64,000 bases of DNA, taken from positions 81,030 through 145,029 of the forward strand of contig CAZEBR010000001.1 in NCBI GenBank assembly GCA_964510375.1, read 5' to 3'. This DNA comes from CAYLJV01 sp964510375 (GTDB lineage Archaea > Hadarchaeota > Hadarchaeia > Hadarchaeales > JAGGTB01). A program made the translations under genes and the position numbers. The notes under the pieces are model-generated. The model was given only the letters and a program-made list of their open reading frames with translations. It was not told where the DNA came from and ran no database searches. This document shows, piece by piece, positions 35,868 through 44,839 of the stretch; position 1 is the stretch's first letter, and each line of letters begins with the position of its first letter.

Positions 35868-38024
35868 TTGGGAAAAACATTGGTAATCAGTGAAAAGCCG
35901 AGTGCGGCGGCGAAAATAGCTGGCGCTATCTCCAATGGGGATTCGGTGGAAAAGGAGCTCAATGGCGTTCCTTACTACGAATTTTCTCGTGATGGGGAGG
36001 AAATCGTCGTAGTTCCCGCTTTGGGTCACTTATTCACACTCAAGAATACGAAACCCATGAAGGATTATCCTATGTACGAAGTCGAATGGGTTCCAAAGTA
36101 CGAGGCTAACAACACTTCGGGCGATTCGGAACCTTTCGTGAAGGCGATCGAAGAGATTGCGGAAGATGCTGACGAATATATTAATGCGACTGACTTTGAT
36201 CAAGAAGGTGCTGTCATTGGTTATACCATTCTAAAATATCTCTGTGAGGATGGGGCCCCGGAAAAAGCAAAGAGAATGAAGTTCTCTACTCTGACTGCGG
36301 AGGAACTGGAGGATGCGTATAGTAATCTGCTTCCTAGTTTGGATCAAGGATTGGTGGATTCCGGGATAGCGAGGCATATGTTGGACTGGTACTGGGGAAT
36401 GAATCTCTCAAAGGCGCTTACTTCATCTGTAGAGGCTGCACACGATCGTTTTGTAAAGCTTTCAGCTGGCAGAGTCCAGACGCCAACTCTTAAGATATTG
36501 TTGGGGCGGGAGAAGGAGATTGAGGAGTTTGAACCCGATCCATATTGGGTCATAGAACTCCTTTTCGAGTTTGACGATCAGGAGGTCAAGGCGAAGTTCG
36601 ACGAGGAGAAGATTTGGGAAGAGGATAGAGCGTTTGAAATCAAGGACAAGTGCGAGGGGGAATCCGCAGAAGTCGTTAACATAAAGACTAGGAAGTATAC
36701 AAATAAACCCCCGACGCCGTTCAACCTTAGTTCGCTCCAATCCGAAGCTTACAATCAGTTTGGGTATTCTCCGGCGAGGACCCAGCAGCTTGCCCAGAGC
36801 CTCTACAACGATGCGTTGATAAGTTATCCCCGAACCGGTTCCAAGAAATTGCCCGAATCGATAGGATACGAGGAGATTATCGAGAAGATAAGCGAAATTC
36901 ACGGTTACAAGGGCAGAGCTAAGAAGATTTTGAAAAAAGATGAGTTGGAGCCGAACGAGGGAAAGGCTGATGATCCTGCGCATCCTGCGATTTATCCTAC
37001 CGGCGTGAAGCCCGAGGATTTGGAGGGACCCAGACGCAAGGTCTACGACCTGATCGTGAAGAGATTTCTTGCAACGTTCGCCGACGAGGCGACAAAGCAG
37101 AGCGTCAGGGTCGATATGGAGATTAAAGAGGAGCCTTTCTTTTTGAGAGGACGAAAGGTTTTGGAGGAGGGCTGGCTTGAATTTTATGCTCCCTACGGGA
37201 CTACTGATGAGGTTATCCTTCCCGACTTTGAGGAGGGACAGAAACTTGACCCCGAAGAGTTTCTATTCCAGGAAAAGGAGACTAAACCTCCCGCAAGATA
37301 CAACCGTTCTTCCACGGTCAAGGAGATGGAAGATCGGAACCTCGGGACCAAGGCTACTCGTGCGGGAATTGTAGAAAACCTTGCCGATAGGAATTACATT
37401 GACGGACAACGCATTAAGGTTACTAAGATAGGCCGCCAGATCATTGAGTCCCTGAACGAATACTGTCCGGATATCGTCAGCGTGGGTCTAACCAGGCACT
37501 TTGAGGAGGAAATGGAGGATATAAGGGAAAACGGGAGGGGAATGGAGGAGGTTTTGGATGAAGCCAAGGAAAAGCTGGAAACGATTTTGGAGAATATCAA
37601 AGAAAATGAGGAGAGCATCGGTGAACCTCTCGGTGAGGCTTACAGAGAAACTAGGAGGAATCAGAAGATTATGGGGGATTGTGGAGTTTGTGAGGATGGT
37701 GAACTGAAGATTATAGTTTCAAAAAGGACTGGGAAGAGATTTGCAGGCTGTACCAATTATCCCGATTGTAATAATTCATTCCCTCTACCTCAAAACGGCA
37801 AGATAGTGCCGCTCGGAGAAAGCTGTGATGAGTGTGGAGTGCCGAAGATTAAGGTGATCAGGAAGGGTAAGAGACCCTATACCATGTGTATCAATCACGA
37901 ATGTTCCTCGAAGGAGGACTGGGATATAGATCCTGATACTATCGGAGAGTCGGGGGAATCCGAAGACGAGGAGGAGTCCGACGAAGAGGCGGAAGAGGAG
38001 GAAGGGGAAAAGGAGTCCGAATGA
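35868..38024 (+). CDS. topA: DNA topoisomerase I (type IA)
   Basis: Relaxes negative supercoils through a covalent Tyr link. 718 residues: TOPRIM domain (KTLVISEKPSAAAKIAGAI, then ATDFDQEGAVIGY), core with active Tyr in ALISYPRTGSKKLP, and two C-terminal zinc fingers (CGVCEDGELKI to CTNYPDC; CDECGVPKIKV to CINHEC) followed by a very acidic tail. Start is TTG with GGAGGT nine bases upstream. The acidic tail fits a salt-adapted proteome. Confidence 0.97.
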   Translation: MGKTLVISEKPSAAAKIAGAISNGDSVEKELNGVPYYEFSRDGEEIVVVPALGHLFTLKNTKPMKDYPMYEVEWVPKYEANNTSGDSEPFVKAIEEIAEDADEYINATDFDQEGAVIGYTILKYLCEDGAPEKAKRMKFSTLTAEELEDAYSNLLPSLDQGLVDSGIARHMLDWYWGMNLSKALTSSVEAAHDRFVKLSAGRVQTPTLKILLGREKEIEEFEPDPYWVIELLFEFDDQEVKAKFDEEKIWEEDRAFEIKDKCEGESAEVVNIKTRKYTNKPPTPFNLSSLQSEAYNQFGYSPARTQQLAQSLYNDALISYPRTGSKKLPESIGYEEIIEKISEIHGYKGRAKKILKKDELEPNEGKADDPAHPAIYPTGVKPEDLEGPRRKVYDLIVKRFLATFADEATKQSVRVDMEIKEEPFFLRGRKVLEEGWLEFYAPYGTTDEVILPDFEEGQKLDPEEFLFQEKETKPPARYNRSSTVKEMEDRNLGTKATRAGIVENLADRNYIDGQRIKVTKIGRQIIESLNEYCPDIVSVGLTRHFEEEMEDIRENGRGMEEVLDEAKEKLETILENIKENEESIGEPLGEAYRETRRNQKIMGDCGVCEDGELKIIVSKRTGKRFAGCTNYPDCNNSFPLPQNGKIVPLGESCDECGVPKIKVIRKGKRPYTMCINHECSSKEDWDIDPDTIGESGESEDEEESDEEAEEEEGEKESE

Positions 38025-38098
38025 ATCTCCTGAACGATGATTTTTGGACTCTTAGAAGCGTTTTGATTGGTTAACTTTTCTAAGGAGACTATCATTGG

Positions 38099-38105
38099 TT
38101 ATATA
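38099..38105 (+). promoter_or_regulatory. TATA box upstream of minD leader
   Basis: TTATATA centred at 38102 predicts a transcript start near 38128, five bases before a small 36-codon frame and about 115 bases before minD. Confidence 0.5.
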
Positions 38106-38132
38106 GGAGACGTTTAATTGGGGTCGTTTACC

Positions 38133-38243
38133 ATGATGGTCAAATTTTTCATTGGATGTAACCCGCTAAGGGAATATTTTTCTAAAGCTATGAACCAGCT
38201 ATTCATTGCTCTTTTTGAGAATTTGCAAGGCAGGTTGTGGTGA
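38133..38243 (+). CDS. Possible 36-residue leader peptide before minD
   Basis: This frame starts with two ATGs immediately after the predicted transcript start and ends in TGA sharing its last A with the minD ATG (TGATG). The product contains MMVKFFIGCNPLREYFSK and a hydrophobic stretch NQLFIALFENL, an amphipathic-looking helix. It could couple translation to minD or simply be untranslated leader. No homolog known to me. Confidence 0.35.
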   Translation: MMVKFFIGCNPLREYFSKAMNQLFIALFENLQGRLW

Positions 38244-39118
38244 TGTCACGAAAGATAGCTTTCATTTCCGGAAAGGGTGGAGTGGGAAAGAGCACTATAG
38301 TCGCAAACGTTGCAATCGCAGCTTCTCGGCTGGGTAAGGATGTCGTTTTGGTGGATGCGGATATATCCATGGCCGATTTAGCCCTTTCTCTGGGTCTGGA
38401 GATGGATAGATCTACGTTACATGACGTGTTGGCGAGTGATGCCGAGCTTTCCGATGCTATCTATTCCGGTCCGGAGGGGGTAAAAGTAGTTACCGCCGGG
38501 GTTTCCCTTCACGAGTTGCGGAAGGCCGAGCCGGGAAACCTAGTAAACATCGTCGACGAGCTTTCGGAAATTTTCGACCTCGTTCTGATAGACTCTCCTT
38601 CGGGCTTGGGAAAGGCCGCTCTGACCAGTCTCCGAGCGAGCGAGGAGTACGTTCTGGTCACCGCTCCTATACTTACTTCGATAGCTGATTCTTTGAGGAC
38701 AAACGAAATAGCAGATCGGCTTGGAAAGACCCCTCTCGGGATAGTCGTTTCTAGAACGACCGGTGAGGAGGAGGATGTACCCGTCGAGGAGATCGAGTCC
38801 ACTCTTGAGTTACCGATTTTGTCGGAGATACCGGAGGACCCTGAGGTACAGATGTCGGCATCGGTGGGAAATCCAGTGATAATTCGGAAACCGGATTCCC
38901 CCAGTTCGAGGTCTTTTAGGGAGTTGGCTTGGGAGATAATTGTCGATAAGGGGGAGGTCGATTATAATGATATTCTGGAAAATACCGTTGAGGAAATCAA
39001 GGATATCACGAAAGAACGGGATATAAATCCCGAGATACTTCTGGAATTAGAAAAGGAAAACGAAAACAGGAGCACCTTAAAGGATTGGTTGCAGTCGAGG
39101 ATCGATTCTAACGATTAG
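38243..39118 (+). CDS. minD: MinD/ParA-family ATPase
   Basis: Membrane-associated positioning ATPase of 291 residues with the deviant Walker A SGKGGVGKSTIVANVA, the Asp switch VDADISMADLALSL and DLVLIDSPSGLG. No MinE or MinC is near. The C-terminal extension (about 235-291) is acidic and helical and may carry the membrane-targeting helix or partner site. The ATG at 38243 is preferred to a GTG two codons before. Ends overlapping by four bases the convergent phosphatase gene. Confidence 0.93.
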   Translation: MSRKIAFISGKGGVGKSTIVANVAIAASRLGKDVVLVDADISMADLALSLGLEMDRSTLHDVLASDAELSDAIYSGPEGVKVVTAGVSLHELRKAEPGNLVNIVDELSEIFDLVLIDSPSGLGKAALTSLRASEEYVLVTAPILTSIADSLRTNEIADRLGKTPLGIVVSRTTGEEEDVPVEEIESTLELPILSEIPEDPEVQMSASVGNPVIIRKPDSPSSRSFRELAWEIIVDKGEVDYNDILENTVEEIKDITKERDINPEILLELEKENENRSTLKDWLQSRIDSND

Positions 39119-39801
39119 ATTCTCCTTAGTATTTGTTCTATGGCTTCCTGAACTCCAACCCCGTACGGCCTTTGCATCGTCTCGTCGCTGATTTCTTTTG
39201 CTCTTTCACTTGCGTTCGACGGTACAAAACTTAGTCCGGCCTTTTTTAACATTTCTATATCGTTTTCGGCGTCTCCGATAGCGGCTATTTCCGAAAAGGA
39301 GCAATCGATTATAGAGGCGACTCTGTCTAAGGCACGACCTTTGTTGACGTCCGGCTTTTTTATGTGAATTGAAAATCCCGAGTCTACTACCTTGAGATCC
39401 AGATCCTCAGCCTGAATTGCCTCTGAGGCTTCTTCCGCGTTTATAGTTCTTTCTAAAGTTCTATATGTCCGCTGAAGTTGGTAATCCGAGGTATATTCGA
39501 TGTTTTCGAATTTCTTTTCCAAAACTCTGATTCCCTCGTCCACACGCTCGATATCTCCGAGCAAGTATTCCTCGTCGTTCTTCTGGTCGTAAACGATCCC
39601 CCCGTCTTCCGCCGTCAGGGGTCCGGTGGTGCCTAGCAGGACGGAGGCGGTTCTGGCGAAGCACAGGACGTTTCCCGTGGTTAGGCAAATTGGAATGCCC
39701 TTCTCCTCTGCTTTTCTTATTGGATTTACGGCTTGAACTTCAAGCTGTCTTTTTTCGTTCGTGATGGTCCCGTCTATGTCCAGAGCAATAGCCTTGATCA
39801 A
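39115..39801 (-). CDS. pgp: Phosphoglycolate phosphatase (HAD, archaeal type)
   Basis: HAD-superfamily class IIB hydrolase of 228 residues that removes phosphate from 2-phosphoglycolate, a by-product of DNA repair or oxygenase reactions. Motifs: IALDIDGTIT (nucleophile Asp), CLTTGNVLC, the Lys of KPDVNKGRAL, and AIGDAENDIEML. The start is TTG at 39801, with GAGGG eight bases before it, ten bases after the radA stop, so translation is coupled. A reading from 39879 would overlap radA and lacks similarity. Confidence 0.93.
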   Translation of the reverse strand: MIKAIALDIDGTITNEKRQLEVQAVNPIRKAEEKGIPICLTTGNVLCFARTASVLLGTTGPLTAEDGGIVYDQKNDEEYLLGDIERVDEGIRVLEKKFENIEYTSDYQLQRTYRTLERTINAEEASEAIQAEDLDLKVVDSGFSIHIKKPDVNKGRALDRVASIIDCSFSEIAAIGDAENDIEMLKKAGLSFVPSNASERAKEISDETMQRPYGVGVQEAIEQILRRI

Positions 39802-39811
39802 AGTAATTCCC

Positions 39812-40768
39812 TCAACTTTTGATTCCTCTGGTGGTAATCTTGAAGACTGCTTCTCCTTCCGGCAGTTCCGGACTGTCAACTATTCTTGCGATCCGCCTAG
39901 ATCCTCTGGATTTTCTCAGATAAATTCTCGTCGTTGCGGAATGCCCCAGTACATGTCCTCCGATCGGCTGGGTTGAATCTCCCAAGAAAGCGTCGGGGTT
40001 TGCTTGAACCTGATTGGTGACTAGGACAGCCACGTTGTTTTGATCGGCTATTCTGTGTAAAGTCAGGAGATGTTGCCCCAGTTTTTGTTGTCTCTCTGCC
40101 AAGGCCTCCCGACCCACGTATTCGGCCCTGAATAGCGAGGTTACCGTGTCCACGATGAGCAGTTTTACGTTTCTTTCCTCGACTATTTCTTGGGCCTTCT
40201 CGGCAGTTATGAGTTGTTGGTCGGTGTTTACGATTTTTGCCACGAGAATGTTCTGTAAAGCTTCCTCGGGGTCCAAGTTGGCCCCCCGTGCCATGTTTTT
40301 GATTCTTCTTGGCCTGAAGGTGTTTTCGGTATCTATGTAGATTGCATTTCCGTCGAGTCCACCTTCCTCTTTCGGAAGTTGGACGTTTACGCTGAGTTGG
40401 TGAGCGATTTGAGTTTTTCCACTACCGAATTCTCCAAACATTTCCGTAACGGACTGAGTTTCGATTCCTCCCCCGAACAGATTATCAAGTTCTTCACAAC
40501 CCGTGGATATCCATCCCACGTCCCCCCTCTTGTTCAAGATCGTTTCCGCCGTCACGAACCTGTCCTTTCCGCTTTCGGCTTTGGCTTCTTCTATAATTTT
40601 CTTGGCCTTGGATTCTCCTATTTCCGCGACTTTTTGAAGATCTTTTGCTTTCGCAATAGCGATTGATTCGATGGTTTCAAAATCTGCGTCCCTAAGCTTT
40701 CTCGCAAGCGCTTCTTCCACTTCGGATAGAGCAGTAATATCTTTTCTTTCTTGCAATTTATCTCCCAT
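39812..40768 (-). CDS. radA: RadA recombinase
   Basis: Archaeal Rad51 ortholog that forms filaments for homologous recombination. 318 residues: N-terminal helix-hairpin-helix domain (IAIAKAKDLQKVAEIGESKA), Walker A MFGEFGSGKTQIAHQL, Walker B KLLIVDTVTSLFRAEY and L2/C-terminal GHVLGHSATTRIYLRKSRG. No intein. It is followed at 10 bases by pgp and preceded by the RPA gene on the same strand, a natural repair set. Confidence 0.98.
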   Translation of the reverse strand: MGDKLQERKDITALSEVEEALARKLRDADFETIESIAIAKAKDLQKVAEIGESKAKKIIEEAKAESGKDRFVTAETILNKRGDVGWISTGCEELDNLFGGGIETQSVTEMFGEFGSGKTQIAHQLSVNVQLPKEEGGLDGNAIYIDTENTFRPRRIKNMARGANLDPEEALQNILVAKIVNTDQQLITAEKAQEIVEERNVKLLIVDTVTSLFRAEYVGREALAERQQKLGQHLLTLHRIADQNNVAVLVTNQVQANPDAFLGDSTQPIGGHVLGHSATTRIYLRKSRGSRRIARIVDSPELPEGEAVFKITTRGIKS

Positions 40769-40800
40769 TCTCTCTTCTTTCTTTTTATAATGATAATTTT

Positions 40801-42864
40801 TTAAGCTTCGATTCTCTCGAGCATTCGATTCAGTTCATTTTTTGCTTTTGGGAAGTTAACTTCATTTGTCCTGAGTTCGAGTTGCTCGTAGTATTCGTCT
40901 CTGCGAACGTTGCCCGATACGTCTATGTCCTGTCCTTCTAAATCTAATTCCTCGTATAAATCCGATAAGTCTTCATCTCTCAGTTCTTGGTACACTTCAT
41001 TCGCAGTTTTTCCAATTAATTCCTCTGCCTGTTTCCCGAAAGCTACGACCCGAATGTTTCCAGTTCCGTCGTCCACTATCATGTTGACTACGGCTCTAGG
41101 CTCCGGCGCTACCGTTTCTCCGCATTTGTCGCACAAAACTTGAGAATCCTCGCTTTTGATGTTTTTGTTGCACTTTGGACAGACTCTGAAGACGGGATTT
41201 CTTTGAAAAACCTGAACGACCGTTCCGTAAATTTTCGCCTGAGTGTTCTCTTCTACATCCTCTATATCCGATCTGCTCTTCGGCGATGTTTTTTCCTTGA
41301 TTTCTTCCGGCGCCGGTATGTCCGTAACCGTTTCGGGACCTACCTCCACCTCGGCATCTTCTCCCAAGTGGATTTCAATATCACCATAACTGCCAGAAAC
41401 GGTATACGAGTTCGTAATCCTGATTATATCTCCGACATCCAATTCATCGATAATTTTAGTTTTAGAGTCCCAGAGCGTAACTTTTCTTTTGCCCGTTTCG
41501 TCACCCACGGTTAAAGTAGCTGCTTTTCCCTCGCTTCCGTCCTGTCGTTCGAACTCCCTCACATCCGAGATTTCTATTACTCTCCCTACAGTTTCTATCG
41601 AATTCATACCCTCTTCTAACTCCGATAGCTTCACGGTTTTTGGTTCGGTCTTTTCTATTTCGATATCCTCGGGATTAATTTTGACTCTGGCCTGCCCGCC
41701 AACCTGTATTTCGGGCCTGTCACGGAGTCCGATTTTACTTCTGGCATTTTCTATGAGTATTAGATCTCCCCTGGAAAGCTTCTCACCGACGTCGACCTTC
41801 TCGTCCCAGAAGGAAGCCCTGATAGTTCCGGTTTCGTCCCCCAAAACGGCTCCCATCACTCTCCCCTCGGACCCGTCGTCCCGGGTGAAATTCTTGACCG
41901 AGTACGTTCGTTGAACCCGAGCTGCTATTTCGAAGGCCGACATATCGGGCTCGACTTCTTCGACCTTCAGAAGCTTTTTTTCGAATTCTGGAAGGTTTTC
42001 CACTTCGCTTGGGGACAGATTCTTCGTGATTTTGCCTCTCCAGTTTAAATGAAGCTCCGTATCACCCTGTTGGCCTTCTCGAACCGATGCGTTTTCGATT
42101 TTCACTGCGTCGCCCTGTTCTATCTCCTCGGTTTTTTCCGCCTTATCTCCCCACAAGGCCACTCGAGTTTTTCCGGTTTCGTCTATTAGCCTCAGGTTCG
42201 AGACCTTGCCGCTCGATCCGTCCGACCGTTCAAACTCTCTGGGTTCGCTCGCCGCAGTTACCCTCCCAACAATGTCGGCATATTGCAAGTCAGGTTCGAG
42301 ATCCGATATCTTAACAAAAGTTTCGGACATTGAGGGAAGGTCGTCGACCCTCTCGTCGGTCGGTTCGATTTCGATATCCGATCTTCGTCCAATGTTTAGT
42401 TCCGGAGACCCGTCTCTCCCCTTTTTTACGTAAGCTCCCTTTACGTGCAAGATCGTCCCCCTCTGAATCTCCTCTTCGGTGACGAGTTTTGTCATCTCGC
42501 CCCAGAGGACAGTCCTGACCTCTCCCGTCTTGTCCTTCAGAATTACGTTCGAGACCTTTCCCTCGGACCCGTCCTTCTTTTCGAATTCTCGGGGTTCAAA
42601 CGTCCTTTCTACCACTCCGACGACGTCGATATTGGACATTCCATCGCTTAGATCTTCGATAAGGAGCTTTCTGACTTCCGGCTCCTCCCTCTCCGGCGTT
42701 ATTCCGTAGCTTCTGGCCACTATCGTGGCAGCGCCTTCGGGAGTTATGAATCCGCTCAACTCGTCTTGTTTTTCCTCTATTTTTTCTTCTATTTCTTCCC
42801 TTTCAGCGTCCGTCTCATCTAATATCTGCTGAATTATTTTCTCTGCATCTTCGTCCAATTCCAT
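40801..42864 (-). CDS. rpa: Replication protein A, multi-OB single-strand DNA-binding protein
   Basis: 687 residues binding single-stranded DNA in replication and repair. Four tandem OB folds, each with a copy of a DGSEGKV-like turn (near residues 97, 213, 332 and 444, about 115 apart), then a fifth OB with a zinc finger CPKCNKNIKSEDSQVLCDKC. The first about 50 residues form an acidic helical bundle. A TATA element at 42884-42896 predicts initiation at 42864, exactly the ATG, so a leaderless message; the TTG four codons earlier is not needed. Confidence 0.94.
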   Translation of the reverse strand: MELDEDAEKIIQQILDETDAEREEIEEKIEEKQDELSGFITPEGAATIVARSYGITPEREEPEVRKLLIEDLSDGMSNIDVVGVVERTFEPREFEKKDGSEGKVSNVILKDKTGEVRTVLWGEMTKLVTEEEIQRGTILHVKGAYVKKGRDGSPELNIGRRSDIEIEPTDERVDDLPSMSETFVKISDLEPDLQYADIVGRVTAASEPREFERSDGSSGKVSNLRLIDETGKTRVALWGDKAEKTEEIEQGDAVKIENASVREGQQGDTELHLNWRGKITKNLSPSEVENLPEFEKKLLKVEEVEPDMSAFEIAARVQRTYSVKNFTRDDGSEGRVMGAVLGDETGTIRASFWDEKVDVGEKLSRGDLILIENARSKIGLRDRPEIQVGGQARVKINPEDIEIEKTEPKTVKLSELEEGMNSIETVGRVIEISDVREFERQDGSEGKAATLTVGDETGKRKVTLWDSKTKIIDELDVGDIIRITNSYTVSGSYGDIEIHLGEDAEVEVGPETVTDIPAPEEIKEKTSPKSRSDIEDVEENTQAKIYGTVVQVFQRNPVFRVCPKCNKNIKSEDSQVLCDKCGETVAPEPRAVVNMIVDDGTGNIRVVAFGKQAEELIGKTANEVYQELRDEDLSDLYEELDLEGQDIDVSGNVRRDEYYEQLELRTNEVNFPKAKNELNRMLERIEA

Positions 42865-42883
42865 CACAAGTTTCAAGTTTGTT

Positions 42884-42896
42884 CGATAAACTAAAA
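42884..42896 (-). promoter_or_regulatory. TATA region of rpa
   Basis: On the minus strand CTTTTAGTTTATC is centred 26 bases upstream of the rpa ATG, the classic spacing for a leaderless archaeal transcript. Confidence 0.5.
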
Positions 42897-42925
42897 GAGG
42901 TTATTCATCTTTCTGACCCGTCCGC

Positions 42926-44188
42926 CTAACTCCGAATTTGATTTAGTATCTCTTTAGCGCGATCGGTGTTTATTTTCTCTTCATCTATCATCCGGTTGGC
43001 GACCTTCTCCACTTCTTCGTTTTCTGCTCCGACGAGAAATGCGATATTGCGGGCGTGCAGACGCATGTGGCCTTCCTGTATTCCTTCAGTCGCTAAAGCT
43101 CTGAGGGCGGCCAAGTTTTGAGCTAGCCCTACCGCGGCCATTACTTCTGCCAGTTCCTGTGAGGAGTTTACGTCCAGTATTTTTAGGCCGGTTTTTGAGA
43201 TAGGGTTTATTTCACTGGCTCCTCCGACCGTACCTACGGCAATCGGGACCTCTATCTCTCCGACTAGGTTACCTTCTTCGTTTTTTCTCCAAGAGGTAAG
43301 CGGACTATATCCGTTCAGAGCGGCATAGGAATGAGCGCCGGCTTCTAGGGCACGCGTGTCGTTCCCGGTCGCTAGAGCGACGGCATCCATCCCGTTCATT
43401 ATTCCCTTGTTGTGGGTTGCACATCTGTAAGGGTCGTTGGCGGCGAATTGATATGCCTTGAGTATCCCGTCGACGGCCTCTTCTCCACCCAATTCCTCCT
43501 TGTCGAACACCGCTTTTGCCCTGGCGATTCTTCGTTCCGCCAGGTTTGAGATTATTCGCAGTATAACTCTCCCGCCAGTCAGTTCTTCTATGGTGGGAGC
43601 TATCGCTTCTGCCATCGTGTTGACGGCGTTCGCACCCATGGCGTCCCTAGTGTCGATTATTAGGTGGACGATCAGCATTTCGCCATCTTCCGTGGAAATC
43701 TCTCTAGTTTGAATCTCCTTGGCACCGCCACCCAGTTCCACCAGTGTTTGGTCTTGGCGATTCGCTAGCTCTATGATCTTATCTTCATTTGATTTGATGG
43801 CTTTCTTGGCCTCTTTTAGGTCATCCAAGTCCGTTACCTGTATTTGACCGATCATCAGGGGCGGGGTGCTTTCCGTCTCAAATCCCCCCTTTTTCCTAGC
43901 TATTTTCGCCGCGTAGGAAGCTGCCGCAACGACGGAAGATTCTGCAATTTACATTGGGAGTAGATTGTCCTTCCCGTTTATCCTAAAATTTAGAGCTATT
44001 CCTAAGGGTAGCTCGAGTGTCCCGATGACGTTTTCTATCATCTGATCCGCTTGCTCTATATCCAAGGAACCTGTTTTCCTCAAATAGTCGACTTCATCTT
44101 CGGAAAGTTCCGCGAGTTCCTTAATTTTTTCCATGCGTTTTTCCGGAGATAGTTTGTAAAATCCGGGTATCCTAGAAGTTTCTGTCAT
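42926..44188 (-). CDS. hmgA: HMG-CoA reductase (class II-like), interrupted by in-frame TAA
   Basis: Makes mevalonate for isoprenoid lipids. The full-length frame starts at 44188 (SRIPGFYKLSPEKRMEKI, then ENVIGTLELPLGIALNF) and continues without frame change to 42926, but a TAA at 43949-43951 splits it: NLLPM-stop-IAESSVVAAASYAAKIARK. Both parts are well conserved: DAMGANAVNTMAEA, the catalytic Lys in THNKGIMNGMDAVALATGND and the catalytic His in GHMRLHARN. The segment between stop and first downstream ATG (31 codons) is also conserved in sense, so the stop is a single-codon lesion or a base-call error. Length without the stop is about 420, right for class II. Confidence 0.88.
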
Positions 44189-44277
44189 CCCTACACCTCT
44201 GTAGAAGTGAGGTTCATCCTCTTAAATAAAAATTGTTAAAAGCCGAACTGGTGCCGTACCATTTGTTGATTTGAGTT

Positions 44278-44715
44278 TCAGTCCAGGGCGATGAGTAGTC
44301 TCGATACCCTGGAGTTTTCTTTTATCGCTATTCCGTTGCCCTCCACGAATAGGGGTACTTTCCCGAGCTTTTCCAAAATTAGGGTCGGATGCGTGCTTGA
44401 GTTTCTGGTCAATCTCGGTAGCGGTTGTAGAATTGCCGATTTTTCTTGGTTTAATTCCTCGTTGTATTCTATGAGATAGGTATCTTGCTCCAATTCCCAC
44501 CATCCGTAGTCGTCTTTGGGATCTCTGAGTTCAGGTTTTATCTCTTTTATTTCGGCGTCCGTTCTTTCATCCCCACCGAAGTCGAGTTCGCCCCGACCCT
44601 CGATTTCGTAGACTTTGTTCACCGTCAGATCTAACCCAGCTTCTTGGGCTTGGGTGTCCAGATAAATGATGTTATCTAAAAATTCTGCCGTTTCTTCTCC
44701 ATTCAAGAATCTCAT
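44278..44715 (-). CDS. dCTP deaminase/dUTPase-like protein
   Basis: 145 residues with the dUTPase/dCTP deaminase fold pattern: AGLDLTVNKVYEIEGRGELDFGG near the N-terminus, a long loop, then GWWELEQDTYLIEYNEEL where dCTP deaminases have LxPGxYxxxxxExV, and THPTLILEKLGKVP. The usual R-S-S-loop is altered to RLTRNSSTHP. It is shorter than dCTP deaminase (about 190), so the exact substrate is uncertain. Confidence 0.65.
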   Translation of the reverse strand: MRFLNGEETAEFLDNIIYLDTQAQEAGLDLTVNKVYEIEGRGELDFGGDERTDAEIKEIKPELRDPKDDYGWWELEQDTYLIEYNEELNQEKSAILQPLPRLTRNSSTHPTLILEKLGKVPLFVEGNGIAIKENSRVSRLLIALD

Positions 44716-44839
44716 TCAGTTCTCCCAATTGGATAAGGGATTTTTTGTTAATAAAAAGTCCCGAATAGATTTTCTAAAACCCAGAAGTTCCTTGTAAGAA
44801 AATAAAAAATAAAAAGGGTCAAGGCTTTTTCAAGCCAGT

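Noticed and set aside
39802..39879. N-terminal extension of phosphoglycolate phosphatase
   Set aside because: It would overlap the end of radA, has no similarity, and a TTG with GAGGG sits at the conserved N-terminus.
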